This document shows positions 52,102 to 60,730 of a stretch of DNA of 64,000 bases, piece after piece. This DNA comes from Candidatus Salinicoccus stercoripullorum. Lineage in GTDB: Bacteria; Bacillota; Bacilli; Staphylococcales; Salinicoccaceae. The first letter of the stretch is position 1. Every line of letters begins with the position of its first letter. Location of the stretch: the NCBI GenBank assembly GCA_019113295.1, contig DXHR01000018.1:62001-126000 (forward strand). Reading direction: 5' to 3'. The translations under genes were made by a program, and so were the position numbers. The notes under the pieces are model-generated. The model worked only from the letters and a program-made list of their open reading frames with translations. It was not told the DNA's origin and did not search any database.

Positions 52102-52320
52102 AAAAAATCCCCCACAGACGTTCTGTCTGTGGAGGACGATATCACCGCGGTGCCACCTCGTATTAATGCCGCTCAGGGCATTCTCTCCCGCCGTGTAATG
52201 TACGGCCGTCATCCGTATATTCGGCCCAGGCCCATTCAGAACAGGTGCATGTGCCGGTTTCCACCATCCCGGCTCTCTGTCACATGCCCGCTGTACCTAC
52301 TTGTTCTGGAATACGGATCT
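52102..52320 (-). promoter_or_regulatory. Second (trpD-proximal) T-box riboswitch, tRNA-Trp
   Basis: On the minus strand it starts near 52320. An AGUA/GAA loop-E type pair leads to a GAAUGG segment, so the specifier codon is UGG (Trp). The T-box AGGTGGCACCGCGG is at 52158-52145. The terminator TCCTCCACAGAC / GTCTGTGGGGGA with TTTTTT lies at 52136-52102, 23 bases before the trpD ATG. Confidence 0.9.
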
Positions 52321-52347
52321 GTATCAATTTTGCGCTGCTGCTTCAGA

Positions 52348-52618
52348 TAAAAAAAGGCTCCCCTGTCTCTATGAAAAGGACGGGGAGCCGTGGTACCACC
52401 TTTATTGACCGATTGAACGGTCCACTCTGGCTGCAGCTTACACTTCAGCTGCGAATCCCTGTAACGCGGGATGAACGCCAGAGCCTAATCTCAAAATGAT
52501 TTCAGCTTCTGGTTCTGACGGAAGTCCATTCACATGTCCCATGTACCGGTTCTCAGCAGCCACCGGCTCTCTTGAACATCAGGGAAATGCTACTCCTCTT
52601 CCTGATCACATGTTATTT
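52348..52618 (-). promoter_or_regulatory. First (promoter-proximal) T-box riboswitch, tRNA-Trp
   Basis: On the minus strand stem I begins with AGGAAGAGGAGUAG, with apical AGAGAGCCGGTGG. The 3' side has GAAUGGAC, giving a UGG (Trp) specifier, then CTTCC closes the stem. The T-box AAGGTGGTACCACGG is at 52402-52388. The terminator GGCTCCCC / GGGGAGCC with eight T lies at 52389-52348. Confidence 0.92.
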
Positions 52619-52633
52619 AAATGATTGAATACC

Positions 52634-52662
52634 ATACTAATACACGAAAAAAGATAATGCAA
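52634..52662 (-). promoter_or_regulatory. Promoter of the trp operon
   Basis: TTGCAT (52662-52657) and TAGTAT (52639-52634) are 17 bases apart on the minus strand, just upstream of the first T-box. Confidence 0.65.
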
Positions 52663-52681
52663 GCTTAAAATTAAAATTTTT

Positions 52682-52695
52682 TCAGAAAAATCTGA
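52682..52695 (-). terminator. Weak terminator of the first gdh gene
   Basis: TCAGA-TTTT-TCTGA is a short stem directly after the stop codon. It is followed by A and T runs rather than pure T. Confidence 0.35.
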
Positions 52696-52700
52696 TTCCT

Positions 52701-53945
52701 CTATGCCCAGTGGCGGTATCTGATTGCCTCGGCTGTGCGTTTGATGCCGACCACATATGCCGCAAGGCGCATGTCCACACGACGGGTGTCATGGATTCTG
52801 TATACTTCGTCGAACGACTCCTTCATCTTCCTGACAAGGAGCTCATGGATTTCCTCATCGTTCCAGTAGTAGCCCTGCTTATTCTGCACCCATTCGAAGT
52901 ACGAGACGGTCACCCCGCCGGCGGATGCCAGCACATCCGGCACGATCAGCTTGCCGTTTTCGGTCAGGATCGCAGTCGCCTCCTGCGTCGTCGGCCCGTT
53001 CGCCGCCTCGCAGATGATATCCGCCCTGATGCGTGCTGCATTTTCCTCAGTGATCTGGTTGGCGATCGCCGCCGGAATCAGGATATCACACTCCAATTCG
53101 AGCAGTTCTGCATTAGTGACCACTTGAAGGTCCAGTTCCTTCGCAACATCCACTTTGTCTTTATTCTCGATGACGTAGTCGATATCGATGCCATCCGGAT
53201 GATAGAGCGCACGCGTGGATCTCGACACGCCCACGATCTTCGCCCCTTTGTCGTAGAGGATCTTGGAGATGAAGCTTCCTGCGTTACCAAAGCCCTGGAC
53301 TGCGACACGGGCGTCCGCGATATTGATGCCGCGCTTCTCAAGTGCCTGTTCGACACAGATTACCGCACCCATCGCGGTTGCGGTGTTGCGCCCCTGGGAC
53401 CCGCCGAGCACGATCGGTTTGCCGGTGATGAATTCGAATGCGTTATCTGAATGCTTCACACTGTATTCATCCATCATCCAGGACATCACCTGGGCATTCG
53501 TATAGACATCAGGCGCCGGAATGTCCTTTGCCGGACCTACAATCTGGGAAATCGCCCTGACATAGCCCCTTGAAATGGCCTCCAGTTCCTTGTCGCTCAG
53601 CTCTTTCGGGTTACAGATGACGCCGCCTTTGCCCCCTCCATACGGGAGACCGACGATGCCGGCCTTCAGCGTCATCCACATGGACAGTGCAATCACTTCC
53701 TCCTCCGTTACGTCAGGATGGAAACGGATTCCCCCTTTTGTCGGCCCTGCAGCGTCACTGTGCTGGGCGCGGAAGCCTGTAAAAACCTTCACAGAACCGT
53801 CATCCATATGTATCGGTATGCGCACTTTGAGCAGTCTTTCAGGTTCTTTGATGAGGTCATACATGCCTTCATCAAAGCCGAGCATATCAAGCGCCTCATG
53901 AATTACAGATTGTGTTGATGAAATAAGATTCGAAGTCTTCCCCAT
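52701..53945 (-). CDS. Glutamate dehydrogenase, paralogue 1
   Basis: A 414-residue catabolic-type (GudB/RocG-like) enzyme that converts glutamate to 2-oxoglutarate and ammonia with NAD. The catalytic lysine is in LPYGGGKGGVIC; the AAGPTKGGIRFHPDV and GFGNAGSFISKIL motifs are present. The start MGKTSNLISSTQSVIHEALD has a GGTGG ribosome site. It lies directly downstream of a very similar gene. The two differ over much of the NAD domain (residues about 190-290), so they are not a recent copy. Compare GudB and RocG of B. subtilis. Confidence 0.93.
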   Translation of the reverse strand: MGKTSNLISSTQSVIHEALDMLGFDEGMYDLIKEPERLLKVRIPIHMDDGSVKVFTGFRAQHSDAAGPTKGGIRFHPDVTEEEVIALSMWMTLKAGIVGLPYGGGKGGVICNPKELSDKELEAISRGYVRAISQIVGPAKDIPAPDVYTNAQVMSWMMDEYSVKHSDNAFEFITGKPIVLGGSQGRNTATAMGAVICVEQALEKRGINIADARVAVQGFGNAGSFISKILYDKGAKIVGVSRSTRALYHPDGIDIDYVIENKDKVDVAKELDLQVVTNAELLELECDILIPAAIANQITEENAARIRADIICEAANGPTTQEATAILTENGKLIVPDVLASAGGVTVSYFEWVQNKQGYYWNDEEIHELLVRKMKESFDEVYRIHDTRRVDMRLAAYVVGIKRTAEAIRYRHWA

Positions 53946-54280
53946 AATTTCTACCACCCGTTATAAGATTTCCGCGGACACGGCATTATAAAGTGAATCT
54001 GTTTTACAAGGTACCTCCTTATAGAGAATAGGAAGCAGCTTCAGCCTGTCCAGGTTATATTATGTTAAAATTTTCGCAATTTAGATATTCATAATAATAC
54101 AAAAGTTCGCATAATGCAAGAAAAAATACAGCAGGGGATTATAATCGAAACCAGCATATGTCATAGACGCATTTCAACTCTCTGACAGCCGCATCGTTCA
54201 AAAGGGGGACGGACGTCGGGCTCCCAAAAACATGAAAAACCCGGAAATCCATCGGATTTCCGGGTCGGCAGTTCTTATTT
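53946..54280 (-). other. Intergenic region between the two gdh genes
   Basis: No gene of its own. It holds the terminator of the upstream gdh (54240-54264) and an AT-rich stretch before gdh 1 that should carry its promoter; I could not choose one with confidence. The separate terminator and gap suggest that the two gdh genes are controlled apart. Confidence 0.55.
54240..54264 (-). terminator. Terminator of the second gdh gene
   Basis: Perfect 11-base arms CCCGGAAATCC / GGATTTCCGGG with a 3-base loop; the minus strand continues TTTTTC. Confidence 0.9.
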
Positions 54281-55525
54281 TTATGCCCATCCTCTGTATC
54301 TGGCTGCTTCTGCTGTACGCTTGATGCCGATGATGTATGCTGCAAGGCGCATATCAATCTGGCGTTTGTCATGGAGGTCATAGATCTCATCGAAGGCTTT
54401 TCTGAGTTTGAGCTGAAGTTTCTCATTGACTTCGTCCTCATCCCAGTAATAGCCCTGGTTGTTCTGCACCCACTCGAAGTAGGACACTGTCACACCGCCT
54501 GCGGATGCAAGCACATCGGGAACGATGAGCTTGCCGTTGTCGGTGAGGATTTTTGTCGCTTCTTTCGTAGTAGGACCGTTTGCCGCCTCACAGATGATAT
54601 CCGCTTTGATATCATCCGCGTTCTCTTCTGTGATCTGGTTGGCAATTGCTGCCGGGATCAGGATATCACAGTCGATTTCAAACAGTTCATGGTTGCTCAG
54701 GACGTCATCGAACAGATTTGTCACCATGCCAAAGCTGTCACGGCGGTCCAGCAGGTAGTCTATGTCGAGTCCGTCCGGATCATGCAGCGCACCGTTCGCA
54801 TCTGAAATCCCTACGATTTTGGCACCTTTGTCCGAAAGGATCTTGGACAGGAAACTTCCTGCATTTCCAAATCCCTGTATTACGATGCGGACATCTTCCA
54901 TCTTCATATTACGCTTTTCCATCGCCTGTTCGAGACACAGGACAACCCCCATCGCTGTTGCACGGTCGCGTCCCTGAGAGCCGCCCAGCACAAGTGGTTT
55001 ACCTGTAATGAATCCCGGAGAGTTGAATTCGTCGATCATGCTGTACTCATCCATCATCCACGCCATTATCTGTGAATTCGTGAACACATCCGGCGCCGGT
55101 ATATCCTTGGCCGGCCCGACAATCTGGGAGATTGCACGGACGTAACCGCGGCTCAGACGTTCAACCTCCTCTATGCTCATCTCACGCGGGTCACAAACAA
55201 TCCCGCCTTTACCTCCGCCGTAAGGGAGATCGACGATTCCCGCTTTCAAAGTCATCCACATGGAAAGTGCAACAACTTCCTCCTCATTTACATCAGGATG
55301 GAAACGCACACCGCCTTTAGTCGGCCCGACCGCATCATTATGCTGCGCCCGGTATCCCGTGAACACTTTTACAGAACCGTCATCCATACGTACAGGGATA
55401 CGTACGGTCAACAGACGCATCGGTTCCTTGATGAGTTCATACATGCCCTCATCGAAGCCGAGTTTGTCCAGGGCCTCATGAATGATCGTCTGTGTAGAAG
55501 TGATAAGATTTGATTTCTCTGACAT
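54281..55525 (-). CDS. Glutamate dehydrogenase, paralogue 2
   Basis: A 414-residue enzyme of the same class as its neighbour, sharing VGPTKGGVRFHPDV, LPYGGGKGGIVC and IQGFGNAGSFLSKIL, and of equal length. The start is MSEKSNLITSTQTIIHEALDKLG. It has its own promoter and a cre-like site, so it may be the copy repressed by glucose (RocG-like). It lies 70 bases after rocD, which supplies its substrate pathway. Which paralogue is GudB-like cannot be told from sequence alone. Confidence 0.94.
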   Translation of the reverse strand: MSEKSNLITSTQTIIHEALDKLGFDEGMYELIKEPMRLLTVRIPVRMDDGSVKVFTGYRAQHNDAVGPTKGGVRFHPDVNEEEVVALSMWMTLKAGIVDLPYGGGKGGIVCDPREMSIEEVERLSRGYVRAISQIVGPAKDIPAPDVFTNSQIMAWMMDEYSMIDEFNSPGFITGKPLVLGGSQGRDRATAMGVVLCLEQAMEKRNMKMEDVRIVIQGFGNAGSFLSKILSDKGAKIVGISDANGALHDPDGLDIDYLLDRRDSFGMVTNLFDDVLSNHELFEIDCDILIPAAIANQITEENADDIKADIICEAANGPTTKEATKILTDNGKLIVPDVLASAGGVTVSYFEWVQNNQGYYWDEDEVNEKLQLKLRKAFDEIYDLHDKRQIDMRLAAYIIGIKRTAEAARYRGWA

Positions 55526-55545
55526 TTTTTATCCGCCTCTTTTTA

Positions 55546-55559
55546 TGAAACTGTTTTCA
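55546..55559. promoter_or_regulatory. cre-like site in the leader of the second gdh gene
   Basis: TGAAACTGTTTTCA is near-palindromic and differs from the cre consensus only in the central CG (TG here). It lies just downstream of the -10 box, where CcpA binding would repress. Confidence 0.45.
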
Positions 55560-55564
55560 ACTTC

Positions 55565-55592
55565 ATTGTATCACACTGAATCTTTTTTTAAA
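55565..55592 (-). promoter_or_regulatory. Promoter of the second gdh gene
   Basis: TTTAAA (55592-55587) and TACAAT (55570-55565) are 16 bases apart on the minus strand, about 40 bases before the start codon. Confidence 0.5.
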
Positions 55593-55595
55593 GCG

Positions 55596-56789
55596 TTATT
55601 TGGACAGGACTGATTTCACTTTTTCAAGTGCCCAGTCGAGATCTTCTTTTGAAATGATGAGCGGCGGCGCAAAACGGATGACTGTTTCATGTGTTTCTTT
55701 GCAGAGGATGCCGAGCTCTTTAAGTTCTTCACAATACGGGCGGGCCGGCTCTGCCAGTTCCACTCCGATGAACAGTCCGCGGCCCCTGATTTCCTTGATG
55801 GCCTGGTTGTCGATCTTCCTGAGTTCCGCCTTGAAGTATTCGCCCAGCTCATTGGAACGCTCCACGAGATCCTCGTCGATCATGACATCGAGCGCCGCCT
55901 CCGATACGGCACAGGCCAGCGGGTTGCCGCCGAACGTGGAACCGTGGGATCCCGGATTGAACACTTCAAGCACTTCCTTGTCGGCAACGACCGCTGAAAT
56001 CGGGAATACCCCGCCGCCGAGGGCCTTGCCGAGGATGTAGACATCCGGTTTCACATTATCCCAGTCCGTTGCGAACAGCTTGCCTGAACGGCCGAGCCCC
56101 GCCTGGATTTCATCCGCCACGAACAGCACGTTGTGTTCATCACACAGGTCGCGCACTTCCTTCAGGAAGCCTTCCGGCGGAATGTTGATGCCTGCCTCGC
56201 CCTGGATCGGCTCGAGGAGTACGGCCGCTGTGTTTTCGTTGATCTGCGCTTTGATCTGTTCAATATCGCCGAAGTCCACAAGTTTGAATCCATCAAGCAA
56301 CGGGCCGTAGCCACGGCGGTATTCCGCTTCGGATGACAATGACACTGCAGCCAGCGTACGGCCGTGGAAGTTCTGGTTCATCGCGATGATTTCCGCCTTG
56401 TTGTCTTCGACGCCTTTGACATCATAAGCCCAGCGGCGCACTGCCTTGATGGCTGTTTCCACCGCTTCCGCTCCGGTATTCATCGGCAGTGCCATATCTT
56501 TGCCTGCAAGTTTACAGATCTTCTCATACCATGGGCCGAGACGGTCCGAGTGGAAGGCGCGGGACGTCAGCGTCAGTTTGTCCGCCTGATCCTTGAGCGC
56601 CTGGATGATCTTCGGATGCCTGTGTCCCTGGTTGACTGCCGAGTAGGCACTCAGCATATCAAGGTATTTATTGCCCTCCGGGTCTTTCACCCATACGCCT
56701 TCAGCTTCCGAGATGACGATTGGCAGCGGATTGTAGTTCGGTGCTCCGTAGTGGTTTGTCTGTTCAATGATTTCCTGTGATTTCGTCAT
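55596..56789 (-). CDS. rocD: Ornithine aminotransferase
   Basis: A 397-residue class III PLP aminotransferase that turns ornithine and 2-oxoglutarate into glutamate semialdehyde and glutamate. The PLP lysine is Lys255 ([16 protein letters not shown]); other motifs are [21 protein letters not shown] and [14 protein letters not shown]. It lies between rocA and gdh, so ornithine-derived semialdehyde can pass to RocA and then to glutamate dehydrogenase. Confidence 0.96.
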   Translation of the reverse strand: MTKSQEIIEQTNHYGAPNYNPLPIVISEAEGVWVKDPEGNKYLDMLSAYSAVNQGHRHPKIIQALKDQADKLTLTSRAFHSDRLGPWYEKICKLAGKDMALPMNTGAEAVETAIKAVRRWAYDVKGVEDNKAEIIAMNQNFHGRTLAAVSLSSEAEYRRGYGPLLDGFKLVDFGDIEQIKAQINENTAAVLLEPIQGEAGINIPPEGFLKEVRDLCDEHNVLFVADEIQAGLGRSGKLFATDWDNVKPDVYILGKALGGGVFPISAVVADKEVLEVFNPGSHGSTFGGNPLACAVSEAALDVMIDEDLVERSNELGEYFKAELRKIDNQAIKEIRGRGLFIGVELAEPARPYCEELKELGILCKETHETVIRFAPPLIISKEDLDWALEKVKSVLSK

Positions 56790-56809
56790 AATGACATCCT
56801 TTCCAAAAA

Positions 56810-56838
56810 GACAGCAGGCTGATGATCGACCCGCTGTC
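56810..56838 (-). terminator. Terminator of rocA
   Basis: On the minus strand GACAGC and GCTGTC close a stem with a long loop, followed by TTTTT. It lies between rocA and rocD. Confidence 0.65.
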
Positions 56839-56864
56839 CTGATTTTATTGTTATGATTATGTGC

Positions 56865-58406
56865 CTAGAACTGCTCTGATGATGTTTTACCCTGCATATG
56901 CAGCGTCAGGTAATCCGGGCCGCCGGCTTTGGAGTCCGTACCGGACATCTTGAAGCCGCCGAACGGCTGGTAGCCGACAATCGCAGCTGTACAGCCTCGG
57001 TTGAAGTACAGGTTGCCGACCATGAAATCGCGGCGGGCCTGTTCGATGTGTTCGCGGTTCTGCGTGATTACCGCCCCGGTCAGACCGTAATCCGTAGCGT
57101 TCGCATATTCGATTGCCTGATCGAAGTTCTTCGCCGTCGTAAAGCCGACGAACGGGCCGAATATCTCTTCCTGCATGATGCGGTCATCATGTTTCAGACC
57201 TGAGAAAATCGTCGGGTGCACGAAATGACCCGTATCATTCTCCGTCGTCCCACCCGCTTCGAGGTTCCCTTCGGACTTGCCGATTTCAATGTACTTCCGG
57301 ATTTTTTCAAGGGAAGCATCGTCGATGACCGGTCCGACATTGACGTCGGATTCCGGATTGCCCACTTTGAGCTGTTTCGTCTTTTCGACCACTTTGGCGA
57401 GCAGTTCGTCGTGGATATCCTCAAGTGCGATTACCCGGGAGCATGCCGAACATTTCTGTCCGCTGAATCCGAATGCCGAATAGGTGATTGCCTCTGCTGC
57501 AAGTTCCAGATCGGCATCGGAGTCGACGACGATGGTATCCTTGCCGCCCATTTCCGCGATGACGCGTTTGAGATGTGTCTGAGAGTCCTGGACGATGGCT
57601 GCCTTTTCGTAGATCCGTGTTCCCACATCCCGTGAACCTGTGAAGGATACGAAGCGCGTATCCTTATGTTCGACAAGATAGTCGCCGATGTCGCGGCTTG
57701 AGCCCGGAATGAAGTTGACCACGCCTTTTGGCATGCCCGCCTCTTCCAGCACTTCCAGGAACTTGTACGCCACAATCGGAGTACGGGAAGAAGGCTTGAG
57801 CAGCACTGTGTTACCTGTTACGAGTGCAGCAGCCGTCGTGCCCGCCATGATGGCGAAAGCGAAGTTCCACGGGGAGATGACGAGTCCGACACCGAGCGGT
57901 ATGTAGTGGAACTGGTTGTATTCACCCGGGCGGGATTCAACGTGACCCCCGTCTTTGATCTTAAGGTTGTTCCGTCCGTAATACTCCAGGAAGTCGATGG
58001 CTTCCGCCGTATCCGCATCCGCCTCTTTCCACGGCTTGCCGGCTTCCTTGACAAGGAGGGCTGTAAATTCAAACTTGCGCTTACGGATGATCGCCGCCGC
58101 TTTGAACAGCACGTCGGACCGGAATTCGAATGTGGATTTCCTCCAGGACCCGAATGTTTCAAGTGCGGCATCCATCGCCTGCTGGGCATGTTCCCGGCCG
58201 GCCTGGGACATATGGCCGATCGTCTCCGTCTTTTCAGCCGGGTTATAGGACTCTTTCTTTTCATCGGTCATGATGCGTTCGCCGCCGATGATCAGGGGGT
58301 AGTCCTTGCCCAGATAAGATTTCACTGTCTTTAATCCCTCTTGGAGCTTTGTCCGGTTTTCCTCAAGGGAAAAGTCCGTAAACGGTTCGTGTTTGTACGG
58401 TATCAT
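56865..58406 (-). CDS. rocA: L-glutamate gamma-semialdehyde dehydrogenase
   Basis: A 513-residue aldehyde dehydrogenase of proline, ornithine and arginine breakdown, giving glutamate and NADH. The catalytic Cys319 is in [10 protein letters not shown] and the general base Glu285 in AEMGGKD; the NAD motif is [15 protein letters not shown] 58406 ([17 protein letters not shown]) has AAGGAGG nine bases upstream. It heads the roc block. No proline dehydrogenase (putA/fadM) or arginase is in the window. Confidence 0.96.
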   Translation of the reverse strand: MIPYKHEPFTDFSLEENRTKLQEGLKTVKSYLGKDYPLIIGGERIMTDEKKESYNPAEKTETIGHMSQAGREHAQQAMDAALETFGSWRKSTFEFRSDVLFKAAAIIRKRKFEFTALLVKEAGKPWKEADADTAEAIDFLEYYGRNNLKIKDGGHVESRPGEYNQFHYIPLGVGLVISPWNFAFAIMAGTTAAALVTGNTVLLKPSSRTPIVAYKFLEVLEEAGMPKGVVNFIPGSSRDIGDYLVEHKDTRFVSFTGSRDVGTRIYEKAAIVQDSQTHLKRVIAEMGGKDTIVVDSDADLELAAEAITYSAFGFSGQKCSACSRVIALEDIHDELLAKVVEKTKQLKVGNPESDVNVGPVIDDASLEKIRKYIEIGKSEGNLEAGGTTENDTGHFVHPTIFSGLKHDDRIMQEEIFGPFVGFTTAKNFDQAIEYANATDYGLTGAVITQNREHIEQARRDFMVGNLYFNRGCTAAIVGYQPFGGFKMSGTDSKAGGPDYLTLHMQGKTSSEQF

Positions 58407-58746
58407 TACAGATAACCTCCTTAAAGTATTGAATCTATAGATTATAATGAACGTTTTGTCAGACTTTTTCAACCCTTTTGATAACTGCATGGAGGAGCTG
58501 AATGAAAAGTGCTGTAAACCTATTCATACAATTCGATAACTATTCAATTGACAGAATATATTTCATTACTGCAATAACCTTTACGCGTTTCTCTGATGTA
58601 AACACTATTCATAAAAATTTATGTAAGCGTTTTTAAAACAGGGTGCCGAAGCACTCCGATCAGCCTGTATACTTCAAAAATAAAAAGACCACAGCCCATG
58701 CTGCAGTCTTTTCTGTTCAAGCCGTGTTTTAAAATGGGAGGCATCA
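58407..58746 (-). other. Upstream region of rocA with repeated CTATTCA boxes
   Basis: No gene of its own. CTATTCA occurs at 58520-58526, 58540-58546 and 58605-58611; the first two are 20 bases apart. A CATAAAAATTTATG inverted repeat (58610-58623) overlaps a cre-like TGTAAGCGTTTTTA (58622-58635, one mismatch). A TATAAT for rocA lies near 58445 with a poorly spaced -35 box. These may be sites for ArgR/AhrC-type or RocR-type and CcpA regulators. The downstream part holds the terminator of the S1-domain gene (58685-58710). Confidence 0.4.
58685..58710 (-). terminator. Terminator of the S1-domain gene
   Basis: AAGACTGCAGC and GCTGTGGTCTT pair with two G-U wobbles on the minus strand, followed by TTTATTTTT. 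Confidence 0.85.
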
Positions 58747-59127
58747 TCACTTGTCCTTAAGATGATTCTTTGCCTCTTCAATCCATTCCGGCATCTTTTG
58801 TCTGATGGATTCGAATCCATATTTCTCCGTCTCCCGGATCTGTTCCAGAACAGACCGCCTGTCCCGTTTCCTTTCCTCGCTTTTGAAGTATTCATTCTCC
58901 TTCAATGTAAGGTTCAGTTTGCCATGCTTGTCCACGCTCAAAATCTTCGCTTTTACAATCTGGCCCTTTGACAGAAACTGGTTTACATCATGGACATAAT
59001 CGTTCATCACTTCCGAAATATGAATGAGTCCTTCTTGATTATCAGGGGTTTTGACAAAAGCGCCATACGGCTGGATACCAGTCACTCTCACTTTGACGAA
59101 CTGGCCTTTCCGATATTTTTTTGCCAC
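58747..59127 (-). CDS. S1-domain RNA-binding protein (general stress protein 13-like)
   Basis: A 126-residue protein with one S1 domain (about residues 1-78: GQFVKVRVTGIQPYGAFVKTP, EGLIHISEV, GQIVKAKILSVDKHGKLNLTLKE) and a charged C-terminal tail. It resembles YugI/GSP13 of B. subtilis, a ribosome-associated protein. It is a single-gene unit with its own terminator. Confidence 0.88.
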   Translation of the reverse strand: MAKKYRKGQFVKVRVTGIQPYGAFVKTPDNQEGLIHISEVMNDYVHDVNQFLSKGQIVKAKILSVDKHGKLNLTLKENEYFKSEERKRDRRSVLEQIRETEKYGFESIRQKMPEWIEEAKNHLKDK

Positions 59128-59225
59128 TTATATTACCCCGCTTACTTTCGGTAGTACATACGCAATGATTATTTTATCATATTGAATAACGATTATCTAA
59201 TCATTGGCGGGGAATGCGGAATATG

Positions 59226-59267
59226 AAAAACGCAGTGCAGTGCTTCATTACGGGCACACTGCCTGCG
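59226..59267 (-). terminator. Terminator of the two small genes
   Basis: On the minus strand CGCAGGCAGTG and CACTGCACTGCG form a stem with one bulge on each arm, followed by TTTTT. It begins right at the stop codon of the DUF1871-like gene. Confidence 0.8.
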
Positions 59268-59555
59268 TCACGGTTCTTTATATAGTTCGATGATTTCAAA
59301 AGCTTCCATTACAACGGGTCTGATTTCCCCGAGCGGCACCGTCTCTTCAAATGAAAACCGGAACACTCCCTGCACTCCGGCGCTCGCTGCCTCCACATCA
59401 TCCCTGTGCCTGAAAATGACGTCCATGCTGTCATAGATTTCACTGTCAAAGTCGAAATCCTCCCCCTCAGGCATACCGGCCGCCACGGGGTACCATTTCC
59501 CAAGAAGCCTGTACAGTTCAATATTACCTTCGGGACTCATCATGGTCTTTCTCAT
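59268..59555 (-). CDS. Small DUF1871-like protein
   Basis: A 95-residue acidic protein. The segment DFDSEIYDSMDVIFRHRD..VQGVFRFSFEETVPLGE resembles the DUF1871 family (YugE-like) of Bacillales, which has no known function. The start is uncertain: ATG 59555 overlaps the upstream gene by 32 bases, and a double ATG at 59543/59540 is also possible. Confidence 0.65.
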   Translation of the reverse strand: MRKTMMSPEGNIELYRLLGKWYPVAAGMPEGEDFDFDSEIYDSMDVIFRHRDDVEAASAGVQGVFRFSFEETVPLGEIRPVVMEAFEIIELYKEP

Positions 59556-59727
59556 CCAGTTGTTTCAGCACCTGCTGCTCAAACGCCTTCATCTTCTCTT
59601 CCTGCTTCCTGGAATATTTTCTGACCAGGCGGAATACGATATAGGCCAGAAGTATACAGATGGCCAGCGTCAGGAAAGCCGGGATATATTCAGTCTTATC
59701 TTCCGGGAAATAAAGAAACTCCATCAT
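59524..59727 (-). CDS. Small single-pass membrane protein, unknown
   Basis: A 67-residue protein with one membrane helix (about residues 15-34, IPAFLTLAICILLAYIVFRL) and a charged C-terminal part that may be a coiled coil. It overlaps the DUF1871-like gene and has AAAGGTGAG upstream. I do not recognise the family. Confidence 0.6.
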   Translation of the reverse strand: MMEFLYFPEDKTEYIPAFLTLAICILLAYIVFRLVRKYSRKQEEKMKAFEQQVLKQLDEKDHDESRR

Positions 59728-59895
59728 AGTTAATCACTCACCTTTATCTCAATAGATTATAACAAAGAATCTCACGCCGTGTCTCATCATATTAATGACT
59801 ATTTTGTGAGCGTTTCAACCTTAATCATTGAAATCCCGGGGGAAATGTGCAAAGTGATTTAACGGCCGGCAAACCCGAACGGCCATCATAAAAAA

Positions 59896-59919
59896 GGACA
59901 AAACCTTCCGGCTTTGCCC
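59896..59919 (-). terminator. Terminator of ppiB
   Basis: GGGCAAA and TTTGTCC pair with one G-U wobble around a 10-base loop on the minus strand, followed by TTTTTT. Confidence 0.8.
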
Positions 59920-59938
59920 CGTTCAAACTATACATCCA

Positions 59939-60526
59939 TTATTTCACTTCGATGTTTTCGATGACTACATCTTCGACAGGACGGTCCTGTGCGCCTGTTT
60001 CAACATCTGCAATCTTCTCGACAATGTCCATGCCGCCTATGACATGCCCGAAAACCGTGTGGCGCTGATCGAGCCACGGTGTGCCGCCATGCTCGGTATA
60101 TGCGTTGATGATTTCCGACGGGTATCCGGCTCCTTCGAGCTGTGACAGCATCTGGGAAGGCACTTCTTTCAGCTGTACTATGAAGAACTGGCTGCCGTTT
60201 GTACCCGGGCCTGCGTTCGCCATTGAGAGTGCACCGTAGAGGTTGAACGCCTCTGTGGAGAATTCATCTTCGAATGAGCCGCCGTAGATGCTTTCTCCGC
60301 CCATCCCCGTTCCTGTCGGGTCGCCGCCCTGGATCATGAAATCTTTGATGACACGATGGAAAATCTGCCCGTCATAGTAACCGTTTTTTGCGTGTGTCGT
60401 GAAGTTCTCTACTGTTTTCGGGGCGATATCCTTAAAAAGTTTGACAGTTACGTCTCCGTGGTTTGTATGGATGACCGCCTTGACTTCATTTTCCTGTACT
60501 TCATTGTTCAACTGTGGAAATGCCAT
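59939..60526 (-). CDS. ppiB: Cyclophilin-type peptidyl-prolyl isomerase
   Basis: A 195-residue cytoplasmic cyclophilin that speeds proline isomerisation in folding. The active-site motifs are [19 protein letters not shown] (about residues 56-74) and NGSQFFIVQ. No signal peptide is present. It contains an insertion ([27 protein letters not shown]), typical of the Firmicutes form. It is divergent from mnhA, as in S. aureus. Confidence 0.95.
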   Translation of the reverse strand: MAFPQLNNEVQENEVKAVIHTNHGDVTVKLFKDIAPKTVENFTTHAKNGYYDGQIFHRVIKDFMIQGGDPTGTGMGGESIYGGSFEDEFSTEAFNLYGALSMANAGPGTNGSQFFIVQLKEVPSQMLSQLEGAGYPSEIINAYTEHGGTPWLDQRHTVFGHVIGGMDIVEKIADVETGAQDRPVEDVVIENIEVK

Positions 60527-60652
60527 TCTAATCCTCCTAAAGTTTCAAACGTTTCAATTTTATGAATGAAAATGTGAAAATTCTGTGACGCCTATTCCTT
60601 TTATTCCTATTTATACTATACAGTGATTTTATTTATTTTCAAACCCTATACA

Positions 60653-60681
60653 TTTATTTAACCTGATGTTTCATGTATAAT
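60653..60681 (+). promoter_or_regulatory. Promoter of the mnh operon
   Basis: TTTATT (60653-60658) and TATAAT (60676-60681) are 17 bases apart. A second TATAAT follows within 15 bases. Downstream, TGTGCAAAAATTTGTACA (60694-60711) is an imperfect inverted repeat that could be an operator. Confidence 0.45.
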
Positions 60682-60730
60682 TTACTATATAATGTGCAAA
60701 AATTTGTACAACGACGAAGGAGGTCACACA

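Noticed and set aside
54060-54100. CodY box upstream of gdh paralogue 1 (AATTTTCGCAATTTA)
   Set aside because: About five mismatches to AATTTTCWGAAAATT, within generally AT-rich DNA.
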